Shown: positions 1 to 5,319 of the stretch, piece after piece
Layout: each line of letters opens with the position of its first letter
Numbering within the stretch: position 1 is the first letter of the stretch
DNA from: Planctomycetota bacterium
Lineage (GTDB): Bacteria; Planctomycetota; Phycisphaerae; UBA1845; UTPLA1
Length of the DNA stretch: 5,319 nucleotides
Direction: 5' to 3'
Assembly (NCBI GenBank): GCA_027295245.1
Contig: JAPULF010000215.1
Location: 1 to 5,319 of the forward strand
Notes under the pieces: model-generated
What the model was told of the DNA's origin: nothing
The model's database searches: none
What the model saw: only the letters and a program-made list of their open reading frames with translations
Translations under genes and position numbers: made by a program

Positions 1-258
1 AAGCGACTCCAGGGCGTCGATCGCGGACAAGGCGTCTTCGCCCGAAGCAACCAGACGAAGAACGGTTCCCTGCGTCGCTTCGAGCAGCATCATCTCCATG
101 GGACTCTTGCCGTCCACCTCGAGTTCGCCCTTCTTGATTCGAATACTGCAAGTAAACCTCGCCGCCAGATCCACGAATCGCCCGATCGGCCGGGCGTGCA
201 ATCCCTGAGTGTTGACAATGGTGACATCGCGTTCTACGTGACGGTGATCGTCTACCAT
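1..258 (-). CDS. ptsH: HPr phosphocarrier protein, 3' end cut by the window edge
   Basis: HPr accepts phosphate from PTS Enzyme I on a histidine and passes it to EIIA proteins in the cytoplasm; here the likely acceptor is the EIIA encoded just upstream. The first 86 codons are visible and read DVTIVNTQGLHARPIGRF near the start. The active-site histidine is His21 in the GLHARP motif (His15 in E. coli numbering). Ser52 in the segment GKSPMEMM lies exactly 31 residues later, the same spacing as His15 to Ser46 in HPr proteins regulated by HPr kinase. HPr domains usually end about 70 residues after the histidine, so only about five residues should be missing. The chosen ATG (256-258) gives an N-terminus about six residues longer than E. 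coli HPr. Its Shine-Dalgarno is weak, and in-frame TTG 274-276 and ATG 352-354 are alternatives. The gene lies 102 bases after ptsN, in the same frame. Family assignment is firm; the exact start is not. Confidence 0.93.
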   Translation of the reverse strand, partial: MVDDHRHVERDVTIVNTQGLHARPIGRFVDLAARFTCSIRIKKGELEVDGKSPMEMMLLEATQGTVLRLVASGEDALSAIDALESL

Positions 259-352
259 AGTGTCGATCCATCTCAACGTCTCCGAAACCCCGACCTGATT
301 CGCGATGCAGCCCGGCGCGGCGCATCGACGTGTTCGGCGACTCAGCCCGAAC

Positions 353-369
353 ATCGATTGTCAATCGAT
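353..369. repeat. 17-base perfect dyad over the ptsN stop codon
   Basis: ATCGATTG-T-CAATCGAT has 8-base arms around a single central base. It covers the ptsN TGA (361-363) and overlaps the in-frame ATG at 352-354. As RNA it could fold into a 7-bp, AU-rich hairpin with a 3-base loop holding part of the stop codon. A second perfect 10-base palindrome, CGAGATCTCG at 370-379, abuts it inside the last ptsN codons. There is no T-tract, so it is not a standard intrinsic terminator. It may be an operator-like dyad, a weak RNA hairpin between the cistrons, or chance. Confidence 0.5.
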
Positions 370-834
370 CGAGATCTCGTCGGCTTCCTGGATGAGTTCC
401 ATGATCGCGTCGGACGACTCGGATTGCCGCAGGAACCTACGGAACTGATCCCGCTGCAGGTGGCGAAATATGCTTTCCATGGCTTGCAAGTGGCCGTCCG
501 GATTAGCCGACGGCGATAAAAGCAATACGACTGTGTAAACAGGAGTTCGGTCCAACGCGGCGAAGTCCACGCCCGCGGCGCTGCGGCCGATCGTGGTGAT
601 GATCTTCTTGATCTTGGCGTGTTTGACGTGCGGCACCGCAACGCCCTTACCGAATCCGGTACTTCCCTGATTCTCTCGCTGGATGATGGACTTGGCGACC
701 GCCTCGCCGTCGCCGTCGTCGATCGCACCGGCGGAAACCAGCGCGGCGACAAGCTCGCGGATCACGCCGTTTCGATCCGTCGCCTTGAGGTCGGCGACGA
801 TTGCATCTTTGACCACGAACTCAGCCAGCTTCAT
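361..834 (-). CDS. ptsN: PTS EIIA-2 domain protein, nitrogen-regulatory type (PtsN/EIIA-Ntr-like)
   Basis: A 157-residue single-domain cytoplasmic phosphocarrier of the fructose/mannitol EIIA (PTS_EIIA_2) fold, close in length to E. coli PtsN (163). The phospho-acceptor is His69 in STGFGKGVAVPHVKHAK, the family active-site pattern. Further typical stretches are the N-terminal helix region (VIRELVAALVSAGAI, about 24-38), the strand VYTVVLLLSPSA (99-110) and the helix beginning HLQAMESIFRHL (115-126). No EIIB or EIIC domain is fused or adjacent. With hpf upstream and HPr downstream, a regulatory Ntr-type PTS role is more likely than fructose transport, since EIIA-Fru and EIIA-Ntr are hard to separate on sequence alone. 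The ATG at 832-834 has AGGAG nine bases upstream and lies 19 bases past the hpf stop, so the two are probably co-transcribed. The in vivo target of the phosphorylated or free protein cannot be read from the sequence. Confidence 0.93.
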   Translation of the reverse strand: MKLAEFVVKDAIVADLKATDRNGVIRELVAALVSAGAIDDGDGEAVAKSIIQRENQGSTGFGKGVAVPHVKHAKIKKIITTIGRSAAGVDFAALDRTPVYTVVLLLSPSANPDGHLQAMESIFRHLQRDQFRRFLRQSESSDAIMELIQEADEISID

Positions 835-843
835 GGTGCGGCG

Positions 844-848
844 CTCCT
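844..848 (-). promoter_or_regulatory. Shine-Dalgarno of ptsN
   Basis: AGGAG on the minus strand, nine bases before the ptsN ATG and inside the short gap after the hpf TAA (854-856). It fixes the ptsN start and shows that ptsN has its own ribosome binding site rather than depending on overlap coupling. Confidence 0.75.
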
Positions 849-853
849 GCCCG

Positions 854-1201
854 TTACTCGTCGGATGCGGTCTCGTCCAGTAGGTGCTTATCCGACCGTC
901 CGCCGGAGTGTTTTCGATTCCTGAGTTTTTCCTTGTGACGAGTCAACTGGCGACCGAGGTCCTTGATCACCTGGTCGACCGAGGCGTAGGCATCATGATC
1001 GTCGTGCTTGGCAACGAAAGTCGCATGATGGTCCGCCCGGGCGATGATCTCGACCACGTGGCTCCCGGCCTCTTCATCGAAAACGACTTCCACATGCCGA
1101 ACCCGGTCGTAATATCGTTCAAGTTTCTCGGCTTTTTCCGTCACGTAGGCCTTCAATGCGTCTGTAACCTCGAAGTGTCTCCCGCTTACCGTAATCTGCA
1201 T
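854..1201 (-). CDS. hpf: Ribosome hibernation-promoting factor, short HPF/RaiA type
   Basis: A 115-residue protein that by family knowledge binds the 30S decoding region in the mRNA/tRNA channel, idling 70S ribosomes or promoting 100S dimers under starvation. It aligns by eye along its whole length with E. coli HPF: MQITVSGRHFEVTDAL at the N-terminus, then AEKLERYYDRVRHVEVV, and DAYASVDQVIKDLGRQLTRHKEKL (70-93) matching the conserved second helix. The beta-alpha-beta-beta-beta-alpha order is recognisable. The last about 20 residues (SGGRSDKHLLDETASDE) form a polar tail, as in RaiA/YfiA. There is no second C-terminal dimerisation domain of the kind found in long HPF (about 180 residues). HPF versus RaiA function cannot be decided from sequence. 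The start is supported by GGAG seven bases upstream. It heads the hpf-ptsN-ptsH unit, behind a 272-base gap that could contain a stress-responsive promoter. Confidence 0.94.
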   Translation of the reverse strand: MQITVSGRHFEVTDALKAYVTEKAEKLERYYDRVRHVEVVFDEEAGSHVVEIIARADHHATFVAKHDDHDAYASVDQVIKDLGRQLTRHKEKLRNRKHSGGRSDKHLLDETASDE

Positions 1202-1208
1202 TGTGGTG

Positions 1209-1212
1209 CTCC
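1209..1212 (-). promoter_or_regulatory. Shine-Dalgarno of hpf
   Basis: GGAG on the minus strand, seven bases (CACCACA) before the hpf ATG. It selects the ATG at 1199-1201, which also matches the family N-terminus. Confidence 0.7.
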
Positions 1213-1427
1213 GCCCAGTTTCCGAATTGCCCGAAGCCCTTTACACGATTGCCGGCCGCCCCCAGCGCCAACCGCTGTCGAATCCTAATCAGTCGCGCCC
1301 TGCAATGTCCAAATACCCGCATCGAACTTCGAATCCGCTTGTCAGTTCGGCGTGCTCCAAAACGCAATCCGACAACCGGCTCATTGCCGCAACCTTATAC
1401 TGGTAAACAAGTTACACGCCGTCCGCT

Positions 1428-1455
1428 AATCGAGGCTCTGAGTCTAGCCTCGATT
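1428..1455 (-). terminator. 10-bp perfect hairpin downstream of comF, probable transcript-end structure
   Basis: AATCGAGGCT and AGCCTCGATT are perfect inverted repeats around an 8-base loop, beginning 18 bases past the comF stop. The stem is half GC and ends in ATT, but the minus strand continues AGCGGACGG with no U-tract, so it is not a textbook intrinsic terminator. Position after the last gene of the gyrA-comF unit favours a termination or mRNA 3'-end stabilising role. The dyad could also be a protein-binding operator for the hpf promoter region. Confidence 0.5.
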
Positions 1456-1473
1456 CTCCGAACGGTCAAGTCC

Positions 1474-2271
1474 TCATGCTCCCCAAACGGAACGAGCGAT
1501 CACTGCTACGACCACCCTGGAAGCGCCGGCGGCTCGCACCACACGGGCGGCCTCCCTCAATGTGGCCCCGGTCGTGCTGACATCGTCGATTATGAGCACG
1601 GTTCCACCGCGAACGACCGTGCCGCGAGCCATCCTGAATGCGCCTGCAATGGCCTTGGATCGATCCCGCGAAGACATTTTGTGATGAAACGGCGGCACAT
1701 AGCGCGTCATGGTCAAGAGGGATTCGGCGGTACCGGCGCCTTTGGGGATTGCGGCCCGAGTCAACAGGGAAGTCGGTTGAAACCCCCGCCACAATCGCCG
1801 ACGCCAATGTGAAGGAATCGGCACCCAGTGATCGATATCCGAAAGCTCCAGCTTTCCGGCAAGGGCGTCGCGCAGGAGCCGTCCGAGCAGGCGGTCCAGA
1901 ATGAAATGTCGTTTGAATCGGAGAACCAGTGATCGGAGAGCCCCGGTGTAGCGTCCGACCCTGATAAACACGTCGAACGGTCGCCTCTTGAACCGACAAC
2001 GGGTGCATTGCCCGTCGATCAACAAGTACGGGCGGGCGTCATCACCGCAACCGTTGCAGTGCGGCACAGCAACCAGCGCGCTCAATTCCATCCAGCATGA
2101 GCCGCACAACTCGTCCGAGTCCGGTCCTATCTCGATACCGCATGCCGCACACAATTGCGGCACGATCAGATTCGAAACACCTTTGCTCGCGGTTACGATA
2201 TGAGAGGCGAACGAGCCGATAGCCCGCAGCGCAAGATTCTGTCCGCTATTGCCCGTCACCCGCGGCGCCAT
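1474..2271 (-). CDS. comF: ComF family protein (zinc-ribbon plus phosphoribosyltransferase-like domain)
   Basis: 265 residues. By family knowledge ComF/ComFC proteins are cytoplasmic and needed for natural transformation in several bacteria; outside competent species their job is unclear. Four CxxC motifs at the N-terminal side (C41/C44, C56/C59, C72/C75, C89/C92) form the zinc-ribbon region. The PRTase part follows: FIRVGRYTGALRSLVLRFKR (102-121), the HWVPIPSHWRRRLWRGFQPTS region (about 148-168), and the PRPP-loop motif VLIIDDVSTTGATL (225-238) with Asp229/Asp230. The family RGFNQ motif reads RGFQP here. An in-frame extension upstream overlaps gyrA and looks like a shadow. ATG 2269-2271 is preferred because GGAAGGGG lies nine bases upstream; ATG 2278-2280 is the alternative. 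It overlaps the gyrA 3' end by 26 bases, suggesting translational coupling. No other competence gene is visible, so a DNA-uptake role is not demonstrated. Confidence 0.9.
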   Translation of the reverse strand: MAPRVTGNSGQNLALRAIGSFASHIVTASKGVSNLIVPQLCAACGIEIGPDSDELCGSCWMELSALVAVPHCNGCGDDARPYLLIDGQCTRCRFKRRPFDVFIRVGRYTGALRSLVLRFKRHFILDRLLGRLLRDALAGKLELSDIDHWVPIPSHWRRRLWRGFQPTSLLTRAAIPKGAGTAESLLTMTRYVPPFHHKMSSRDRSKAIAGAFRMARGTVVRGGTVLIIDDVSTTGATLREAARVVRAAGASRVVVAVIARSVWGA

Positions 2272-4906
2272 TGCCGTCATCCCCTTCCGCCGGGCGGTCG
2301 GGTTCTTCGGCGGACACGCTGGAGTCATTCGACGAAACCTCGTTGTCGGGCGGCTCCTCCGAACCGGGACCCTCTTCGGCTTGGTCGCCGTCACTCTCTT
2401 TCGACACGCGGGCGACCGACACGACCTTGTCGCCCTCATCCAACCGAATGACCCGCACGCCCTGCGTGGCTCGACCGATCTCGCGCATCTGATCGATGGC
2501 GGTGCGCAACATGATCCCGTTCGACGTGATGACCATGAGTTCGTCGCCGTCTTCCACGGACCGAAGGGCCACGACACTCCCGTTTCGCGTCGTGGTCCTT
2601 ATGTTGATGACGCCGCCGCCGCCGCGCTTCTGAAGGCGGTAGGCATCGATTTCCGTTCGTTTTCCGAAGCCGTTTTCGCAGATTGTCAGAAGGCTCATGG
2701 AAGGCCGGATGACCACCATGTCCACGACTCGATCGTCGCGTTTCAGAGAAATACCGCGTACCCCGGCGGCCGAGCGGCCCATGGCCCGCACGTCGTCCTG
2801 CTTGAAACGGATTCCCATGCCCGACCGTGTTCCCAGCACGATTTCGTCATCGTCCGAGGTCAACTCCACGTTGATCAACGTGTCGTCCGGATCCAGGCTG
2901 ATGGCAATGATCCCGGTCTGTCGCGGCCGGGAGAATGCCCCCAGCGCTGATTTCTTGACCGTGCCCTTGGCCGTGCAGAAGAAGACGAACTTTTCCTCAA
3001 AGGCCGAGACCGGAAGAACCGCCGTGCTGGCCTCGTTCTCCTGGAGCTTCAGCAGATTCGCGATCGAGCGACCTCGGGCCGTTCGAGCCATCTCCGGAAT
3101 GTCGTACACCTTGAGCCAGTACACGCGCCCGCGATTCGTGAAGAACAACAGATAGTCGTGCGTGCTCGCGACGAAGAGCTGCTCCAGAAAATCCCCTTCC
3201 TTGGTATCGCTTCCCTTGACGCCGCGACCGCCGCGACCCTGCTTGCGATACGTGTCGGTCGGCACGCGCTTGATGTACCCGTTGTGCGATATCGTCACGA
3301 TCATGGGCTCATCTTCGATGAGTTCTTCCATTCGGAACTCACCGACCGGGCCCTCGATCGTGGTGCGGCGGGCATCCGCATACTTGGCCTTCATTTCGAA
3401 AATATCTTCGCGGATAATGTCCGTCACCAGGGCCGGGTCGCGGAGCAAGGCCTCATAGCCCTCGATCTCCTCCACCAGCTTGAGGTATTCCTTCGCCAGC
3501 TTTTCGACCTCCAGCCCGGTCAATCGCTGCAATTGCATGGCGAGGATCGCGTCGGTCTGAACCGCCGTCAGGAACTGGTCGCTGCCCGACATCCGCTTCA
3601 CGAACGGCTCCGGCAACAGTCGTACCAGGGCCTCCGTTTCGGCGAGCCGCAAGGCCCGGGCCATCAAGCGCTTTTTCGCCTCGGCCGGGCTCGGCGATTT
3701 CTTGATGACGTTGATGATTGCATCGATGTCCCCCACCGCAAGGATTAATGCCTCCACGATGTGGGCCCGCTGCCGCGCCTTGCGAAGCAGGTATCGCGTC
3801 CGCCGGTTGATGACATCCCGGCGGTGGTCGAGGTAATGACCCATCATTTCCGTCATGGGGAGGACCAACGGCTGCTTCCCGACCAGCGCGATGTTGATAA
3901 TCGTGAAGTTCATCTGCAGCGGCGTGTGCCGGTACAGCTTGTTGATCACGACGTTTTCGCTTACGTCCCTCTTGCACTCGATGACCAGCCGCACCGGATC
4001 CTTCCGGTCGGACTCGTCGCGGACGTCGCTCACCTCGCTCAACCGGCCGTCCTTGACGCACGAGGCGATCCGCTCCGTGATAGTATTCTTGATAATCCCA
4101 AAGGGGATTTCGTCGACGACGATTCGAATCCGACCGCTTCGCATCTCCTCGGTGTGCAATTTCGCCCGAATCACCAGCGAGCCGCGGCCCTTTGAATACG
4201 CATCGCGGATGCCCTCGCGCCCGCAGATGATGCCGCCGGTGGGAAAATCCGGACCCGGAACGATCTTCATCAAATCCTCGACCGTCATCCGGGGATTCTC
4301 GATCAGGGCAATCAAGCCGTCGCAGATCTCGCCGAGATTGTGCGGCGCGATGTTGGTCGCCATACCGACCGCGATGCCCGTCGAACCGTTGACCAATAGA
4401 TTCGGAAACTTGCCCGGCAGGACGACCGGCTCGGTCGTCGTGTCGTCGTAGTTCGGAATGAAATCGACCGTCTCCTTGTCGATGTCCTGCAGCATCTCCG
4501 TCGTCGGCGAGGTCATCCGGGCCTCGGTGTATCGCATGGCGGCCGGAGGGTCGCCGTCGATCGAGCCGAAGTTGCCTTGGCCGTCCACCAACGGATAGCG
4601 AAGGTTGAACGGCTGCCCCAGCCGCACCAGGGTGGGGTAAACCACGCCTTCGCCGTGCGGGTGGTAATTGCCGGACGTGTCCCCCGCGATCTTGGCACAC
4701 TTTCGATGGCCGCTTCGCGGGCCGAGGTGCAGATCGTTCAGCGTGACCAGAATCCGCCGTTGCGACGGCTTCAATCCGTCCCGCACGTCGGGCAGGGCCC
4801 GGGCGATGATCACGCTCATGGCGTATCGCAGGTAAGAATCCTGCATTTCTTGGACGATGGGTTGGTTCGAAATCGAACCGGTCGGTTCTTCAGATTCGCC
4901 GGCCAT
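2246..4906 (-). CDS. gyrA: DNA gyrase subunit A
   Basis: 886 residues; with GyrB it forms the A2B2 type II topoisomerase that introduces negative supercoils using ATP. The breakage-reunion domain starts [21 protein letters not shown] and carries catalytic Tyr126, preceded by Arg125, in AAMRYTEAR. The GyrA box QGRGGRG (556-562) and the [27 protein letters not shown] region identify GyrA rather than ParC. Beta-pinwheel blades span about 535-830. The tail from about 837 to 886 is strongly acidic (17 Asp/Glu against two basic residues), as in gyrases whose tail modulates wrapping. In the quinolone pocket the motif is [11 protein letters not shown], so E. coli Ser83 and Asp87 positions are Gly87 and Pro91. 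The ATG at 4904-4906 gives four residues more than E. coli before the YLxYAM motif. Its Shine-Dalgarno is poor (GAG six bases upstream). Length and all motifs are intact. Confidence 0.98.
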   Translation of the reverse strand: MAGESEEPTGSISNQPIVQEMQDSYLRYAMSVIIARALPDVRDGLKPSQRRILVTLNDLHLGPRSGHRKCAKIAGDTSGNYHPHGEGVVYPTLVRLGQPFNLRYPLVDGQGNFGSIDGDPPAAMRYTEARMTSPTTEMLQDIDKETVDFIPNYDDTTTEPVVLPGKFPNLLVNGSTGIAVGMATNIAPHNLGEICDGLIALIENPRMTVEDLMKIVPGPDFPTGGIICGREGIRDAYSKGRGSLVIRAKLHTEEMRSGRIRIVVDEIPFGIIKNTITERIASCVKDGRLSEVSDVRDESDRKDPVRLVIECKRDVSENVVINKLYRHTPLQMNFTIINIALVGKQPLVLPMTEMMGHYLDHRRDVINRRTRYLLRKARQRAHIVEALILAVGDIDAIINVIKKSPSPAEAKKRLMARALRLAETEALVRLLPEPFVKRMSGSDQFLTAVQTDAILAMQLQRLTGLEVEKLAKEYLKLVEEIEGYEALLRDPALVTDIIREDIFEMKAKYADARRTTIEGPVGEFRMEELIEDEPMIVTISHNGYIKRVPTDTYRKQGRGGRGVKGSDTKEGDFLEQLFVASTHDYLLFFTNRGRVYWLKVYDIPEMARTARGRSIANLLKLQENEASTAVLPVSAFEEKFVFFCTAKGTVKKSALGAFSRPRQTGIIAISLDPDDTLINVELTSDDDEIVLGTRSGMGIRFKQDDVRAMGRSAAGVRGISLKRDDRVVDMVVIRPSMSLLTICENGFGKRTEIDAYRLQKRGGGGVINIRTTTRNGSVVALRSVEDGDELMVITSNGIMLRTAIDQMREIGRATQGVRVIRLDEGDKVVSVARVSKESDGDQAEEGPGSEEPPDNEVSSNDSSVSAEEPDRPAEGDDGNGAAGDGQ
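2281..2288 (-). promoter_or_regulatory. Shine-Dalgarno-like site of comF inside gyrA
   Basis: GGAAGGGG on the minus strand, nine bases before the ATG at 2269-2271 and directly abutting the upstream ATG at 2278-2280. The spacing favours the inner ATG. It lies inside the gyrA coding sequence, in the codons of the acidic tail. Confidence 0.5.
4864..4879 (-). repeat. Inverted repeat in the first codons of gyrA
   Basis: GGTTCG and CGAACC pair across a 4-base loop in about codons 10-14 of gyrA. On RNA this is a stable 6-bp stem roughly 27 bases after the start codon. It could affect initiation or simply be coding constraint. Confidence 0.4.
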
Positions 4907-4953
4907 TAAGGTCTCGCGTACAGAGGTTCAGCATGCCAAAAACTCGATGTCGC

Positions 4954-4982
4954 ATCATATCCGCAAATTGCCCGCGCAGGAA
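4954..4982 (-). promoter_or_regulatory. Weak candidate sigma-70-type promoter for gyrA
   Basis: TATGAT on the minus strand (4954-4959, five of six to TATAAT) lies about 48 bases before the gyrA ATG. Seventeen bases upstream is TTCCTG (4977-4982), a poor -35 matching only two of six positions. There is no TGn extended -10. This is the best hexamer in the 126 bases directly upstream of gyrA, but the call is tentative; gyrA may be transcribed from a promoter further right. Confidence 0.2.
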
Positions 4983-5000
4983 GCCCGGCATCGGCCCGTA

Positions 5001-5022
5001 GCGCTGGGGATTCCCCTTGCGC
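5001..5022 (-). repeat. GC-rich hairpin between the small ORF and gyrA
   Basis: On the plus strand GCGC, T, GGGG, ATT, CCCC, TT, GCGC: two 4-bp all-GC stems separated by a small internal bulge, with a 3-base loop. It starts 10 bases past the small ORF's stop on the minus strand. No U-tract follows, so it is not a canonical intrinsic terminator. It could be a transcription barrier, an RNA-processing site or a leader structure ahead of gyrA. Confidence 0.45.
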
Positions 5023-5032
5023 AAATGACAAT

Positions 5033-5113
5033 TCAGAGGACCGGCAAGTCTACGGTAAACGGAACGAATCGAGCGGCCCGTCGTCGGCCTCGAGCATACG
5101 CCGATTTCCTCAT
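5033..5113 (-). CDS. Small arginine-rich ORF upstream of gyrA, unknown function
   Basis: A 26-codon ORF beginning MRKSAYARGRRRAARF and ending in DLPVL before TGA. It has six arginines and one lysine, concentrated in the first 15 residues, four of the arginines coded by CGA. It starts with an ATGA overlap with the stop of the upstream reading frame and has a purine-rich Shine-Dalgarno, AAAAAGGGGG, six bases before the ATG. The initiation signal is the best evidence for translation; nothing in the peptide is recognisable to me. It may be a small co-translated protein, a leader peptide preceding the hairpin at 5001-5022 and gyrA, or a non-functional frame. There is no membrane segment or signal peptide. 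Confidence 0.3.
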   Translation of the reverse strand: MRKSAYARGRRRAARFVPFTVDLPVL

Positions 5114-5319
5114 GGTTGTCCCCCTTTTTCACCGGACGGCCGGTCCTGACGCGTTTGGTTTCGCATTTCGCGAGAGACATCTTTTGGTGCGGATTCAAGC
5201 GGCTCGCCGATACCCGTTCGGGAAATCGACAACGTATTCTTGACGCCACCGGCTCGGTCTTTCCAAGTCCAATTCAGCTCTGCGAATGTCAGCCCCAGCC
5301 GATCGCTCTCGAACCGAAG
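5110..5319 (-). CDS. C-terminal end of an unidentified protein, 5' part beyond the window
   Basis: The frame is open from the window edge for 69 codons and ends at TGA 5110-5112. The visible part begins LRFESDRLGLTFAELNWTW, which looks like an ordered amphipathic or beta-rich segment. It ends in a very polar, probably disordered tail (for example SREMRNQTRQDRPSGEKGG). I do not recognise the family; it does not match the usual GyrB C-terminus, so gyrB is not the immediate neighbour. Support comes from the open frame to the edge, the plausible composition, and the ATGA overlap with a downstream ORF carrying a good Shine-Dalgarno. A chance open frame of this length remains possible in GC-rich DNA. 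A second overlapping frame on the same strand (4890-5249) is arginine-rich, runs into gyrA, and looks less like a protein. Confidence 0.45.
   Translation of the reverse strand, partial: LRFESDRLGLTFAELNWTWKDRAGGVKNTLSISRTGIGEPLESAPKDVSREMRNQTRQDRPSGEKGGQP
5120..5129 (-). promoter_or_regulatory. Shine-Dalgarno of the small ORF
   Basis: AAAAAGGGGG on the minus strand ends six bases before the ATG at 5111-5113. It is a stronger site than the one in front of gyrA itself, which is why the small ORF is reported. Confidence 0.4.

Larger units (their letters stand above)
1202..1473. other. Intergenic region between comF and hpf
   Basis: 272 bases with no reading frame that looks coding. A short frame overlapping the hpf start is arginine-rich and resembles nothing I know. 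Besides the hairpin at 1428-1455 and the hpf Shine-Dalgarno, I see a TATAAG hexamer on the minus strand (1394-1399, five of six to TATAAT) but no acceptable -35 at 16-18 bases. A weak 6-bp inverted repeat, CGAACT/AGTTCG (about 1323-1349), is also present. The gap's length and the hairpin at its upstream end suggest that hpf has its own promoter here, but I cannot place it. Confidence 0.5.

Noticed and set aside
196..519. Plus-strand 107-codon frame opposite ptsH/ptsN
   Set aside because: It lies antisense to two genes identified by their active-site motifs, and its product shows no family features. The same holds for the other plus-strand frames.
1202..1320. Possible sigma-54 promoter before hpf, expected from the rpoN link
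   Set aside because: TTGGACATTGCA and TGGCGCTGGGGGCGG were examined, but neither has the required GG-N10-GC spacing.
1119..1367. 82-codon minus-strand frame overlapping the hpf start
   Set aside because: It overlaps hpf by over 80 bases, is arginine-rich without recognisable motifs, and lacks a better start signal than hpf.
2272..2577. Upstream extension of the comF frame by about 100 codons
   Set aside because: The added residues are Arg/Pro/Ser-rich shadow of gyrA and match nothing in ComF proteins. The ATG at 2269-2271 has a suitable Shine-Dalgarno.
3453..4700. 415-codon open frame on the minus strand inside gyrA
   Set aside because: It is a shifted frame of gyrA. The product is a low-complexity Arg/Gly/Pro/Asp mix with no fold, whereas the gyrA frame is unmistakable.
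4862..4881. GGTTCGAAAT segment resembling a tRNA T-arm
   Set aside because: It lies inside the well-conserved gyrA N-terminal codons, and no acceptor, D or anticodon arms surround it.
4907..5058. Open minus-strand frame ending in TAATG overlap with the gyrA start
   Set aside because: It has no ATG or GTG start after the preceding stop, only a TTG without a Shine-Dalgarno, and no recognisable product.
4890..5249. 119-codon minus-strand frame upstream of and overlapping gyrA
   Set aside because: The composition is Arg-rich and motif-free, and it conflicts with the frame ending at 5110 and the small ORF, which have better start/stop signals. I could not exclude it completely.

Overview
The window is a GC-rich bacterial chromosome segment in which every supportable gene lies on the minus strand. 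Read in the direction of transcription (right to left) the order is: the 3' end of an unidentified gene, a 26-codon small ORF, gyrA, comF, a 272-base gap, hpf, ptsN, and the start of an HPr gene (ptsH) that runs off the left edge. The GyrA N-terminus carries the variants [30 protein letters not shown] and [13 protein letters not shown]. From memory these look like the Planctomycetota/PVC superphylum rather than Proteobacteria or Firmicutes. This placement is an inference, because no database search was possible.

Right part (2246-5319). gyrA encodes a full-length 886-residue DNA gyrase A subunit with catalytic tyrosine, GyrA box, beta-pinwheel and acidic tail. The positions equivalent to the two main quinolone-contact residues are Gly and Pro instead of Ser and Asp. 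comF (a PRTase-fold, zinc-ribbon protein) overlaps the gyrA end by 26 bases and is probably translationally coupled to it. Upstream of gyrA, an unknown reading frame ends in an ATGA overlap with a small arginine-rich ORF that has a good Shine-Dalgarno sequence. A GC-rich hairpin sits between that ORF and gyrA.

Middle (1202-1473). This gap has no convincing gene. It holds a perfect 10-bp-stem hairpin just downstream of comF, the likely boundary between the gyrA-comF unit and the hpf unit, and the leader of hpf.

Left part (1-1201). hpf, ptsN and ptsH form a compact regulatory PTS module: a ribosome hibernation factor, an EIIA-Ntr-type phosphocarrier and an HPr. It resembles the proteobacterial rpoN-hpf-ptsN-rapZ-ptsH cluster, but rpoN and rapZ/hprK are absent from the visible part. 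HPr keeps both the EI-phosphorylated His and the Ser used by HPr kinase. No sugar-permease EIIB/EIIC gene is present, so a regulatory rather than sugar-uptake role is more likely. The spacer between ptsN and ptsH is open and in frame with both genes, and a 17-base dyad covers the ptsN stop codon. This is the most unusual local structure, although it could be chance.

I see no mobile elements, CRISPR arrays, tRNA or rRNA genes, and no clearly novel multi-gene system.
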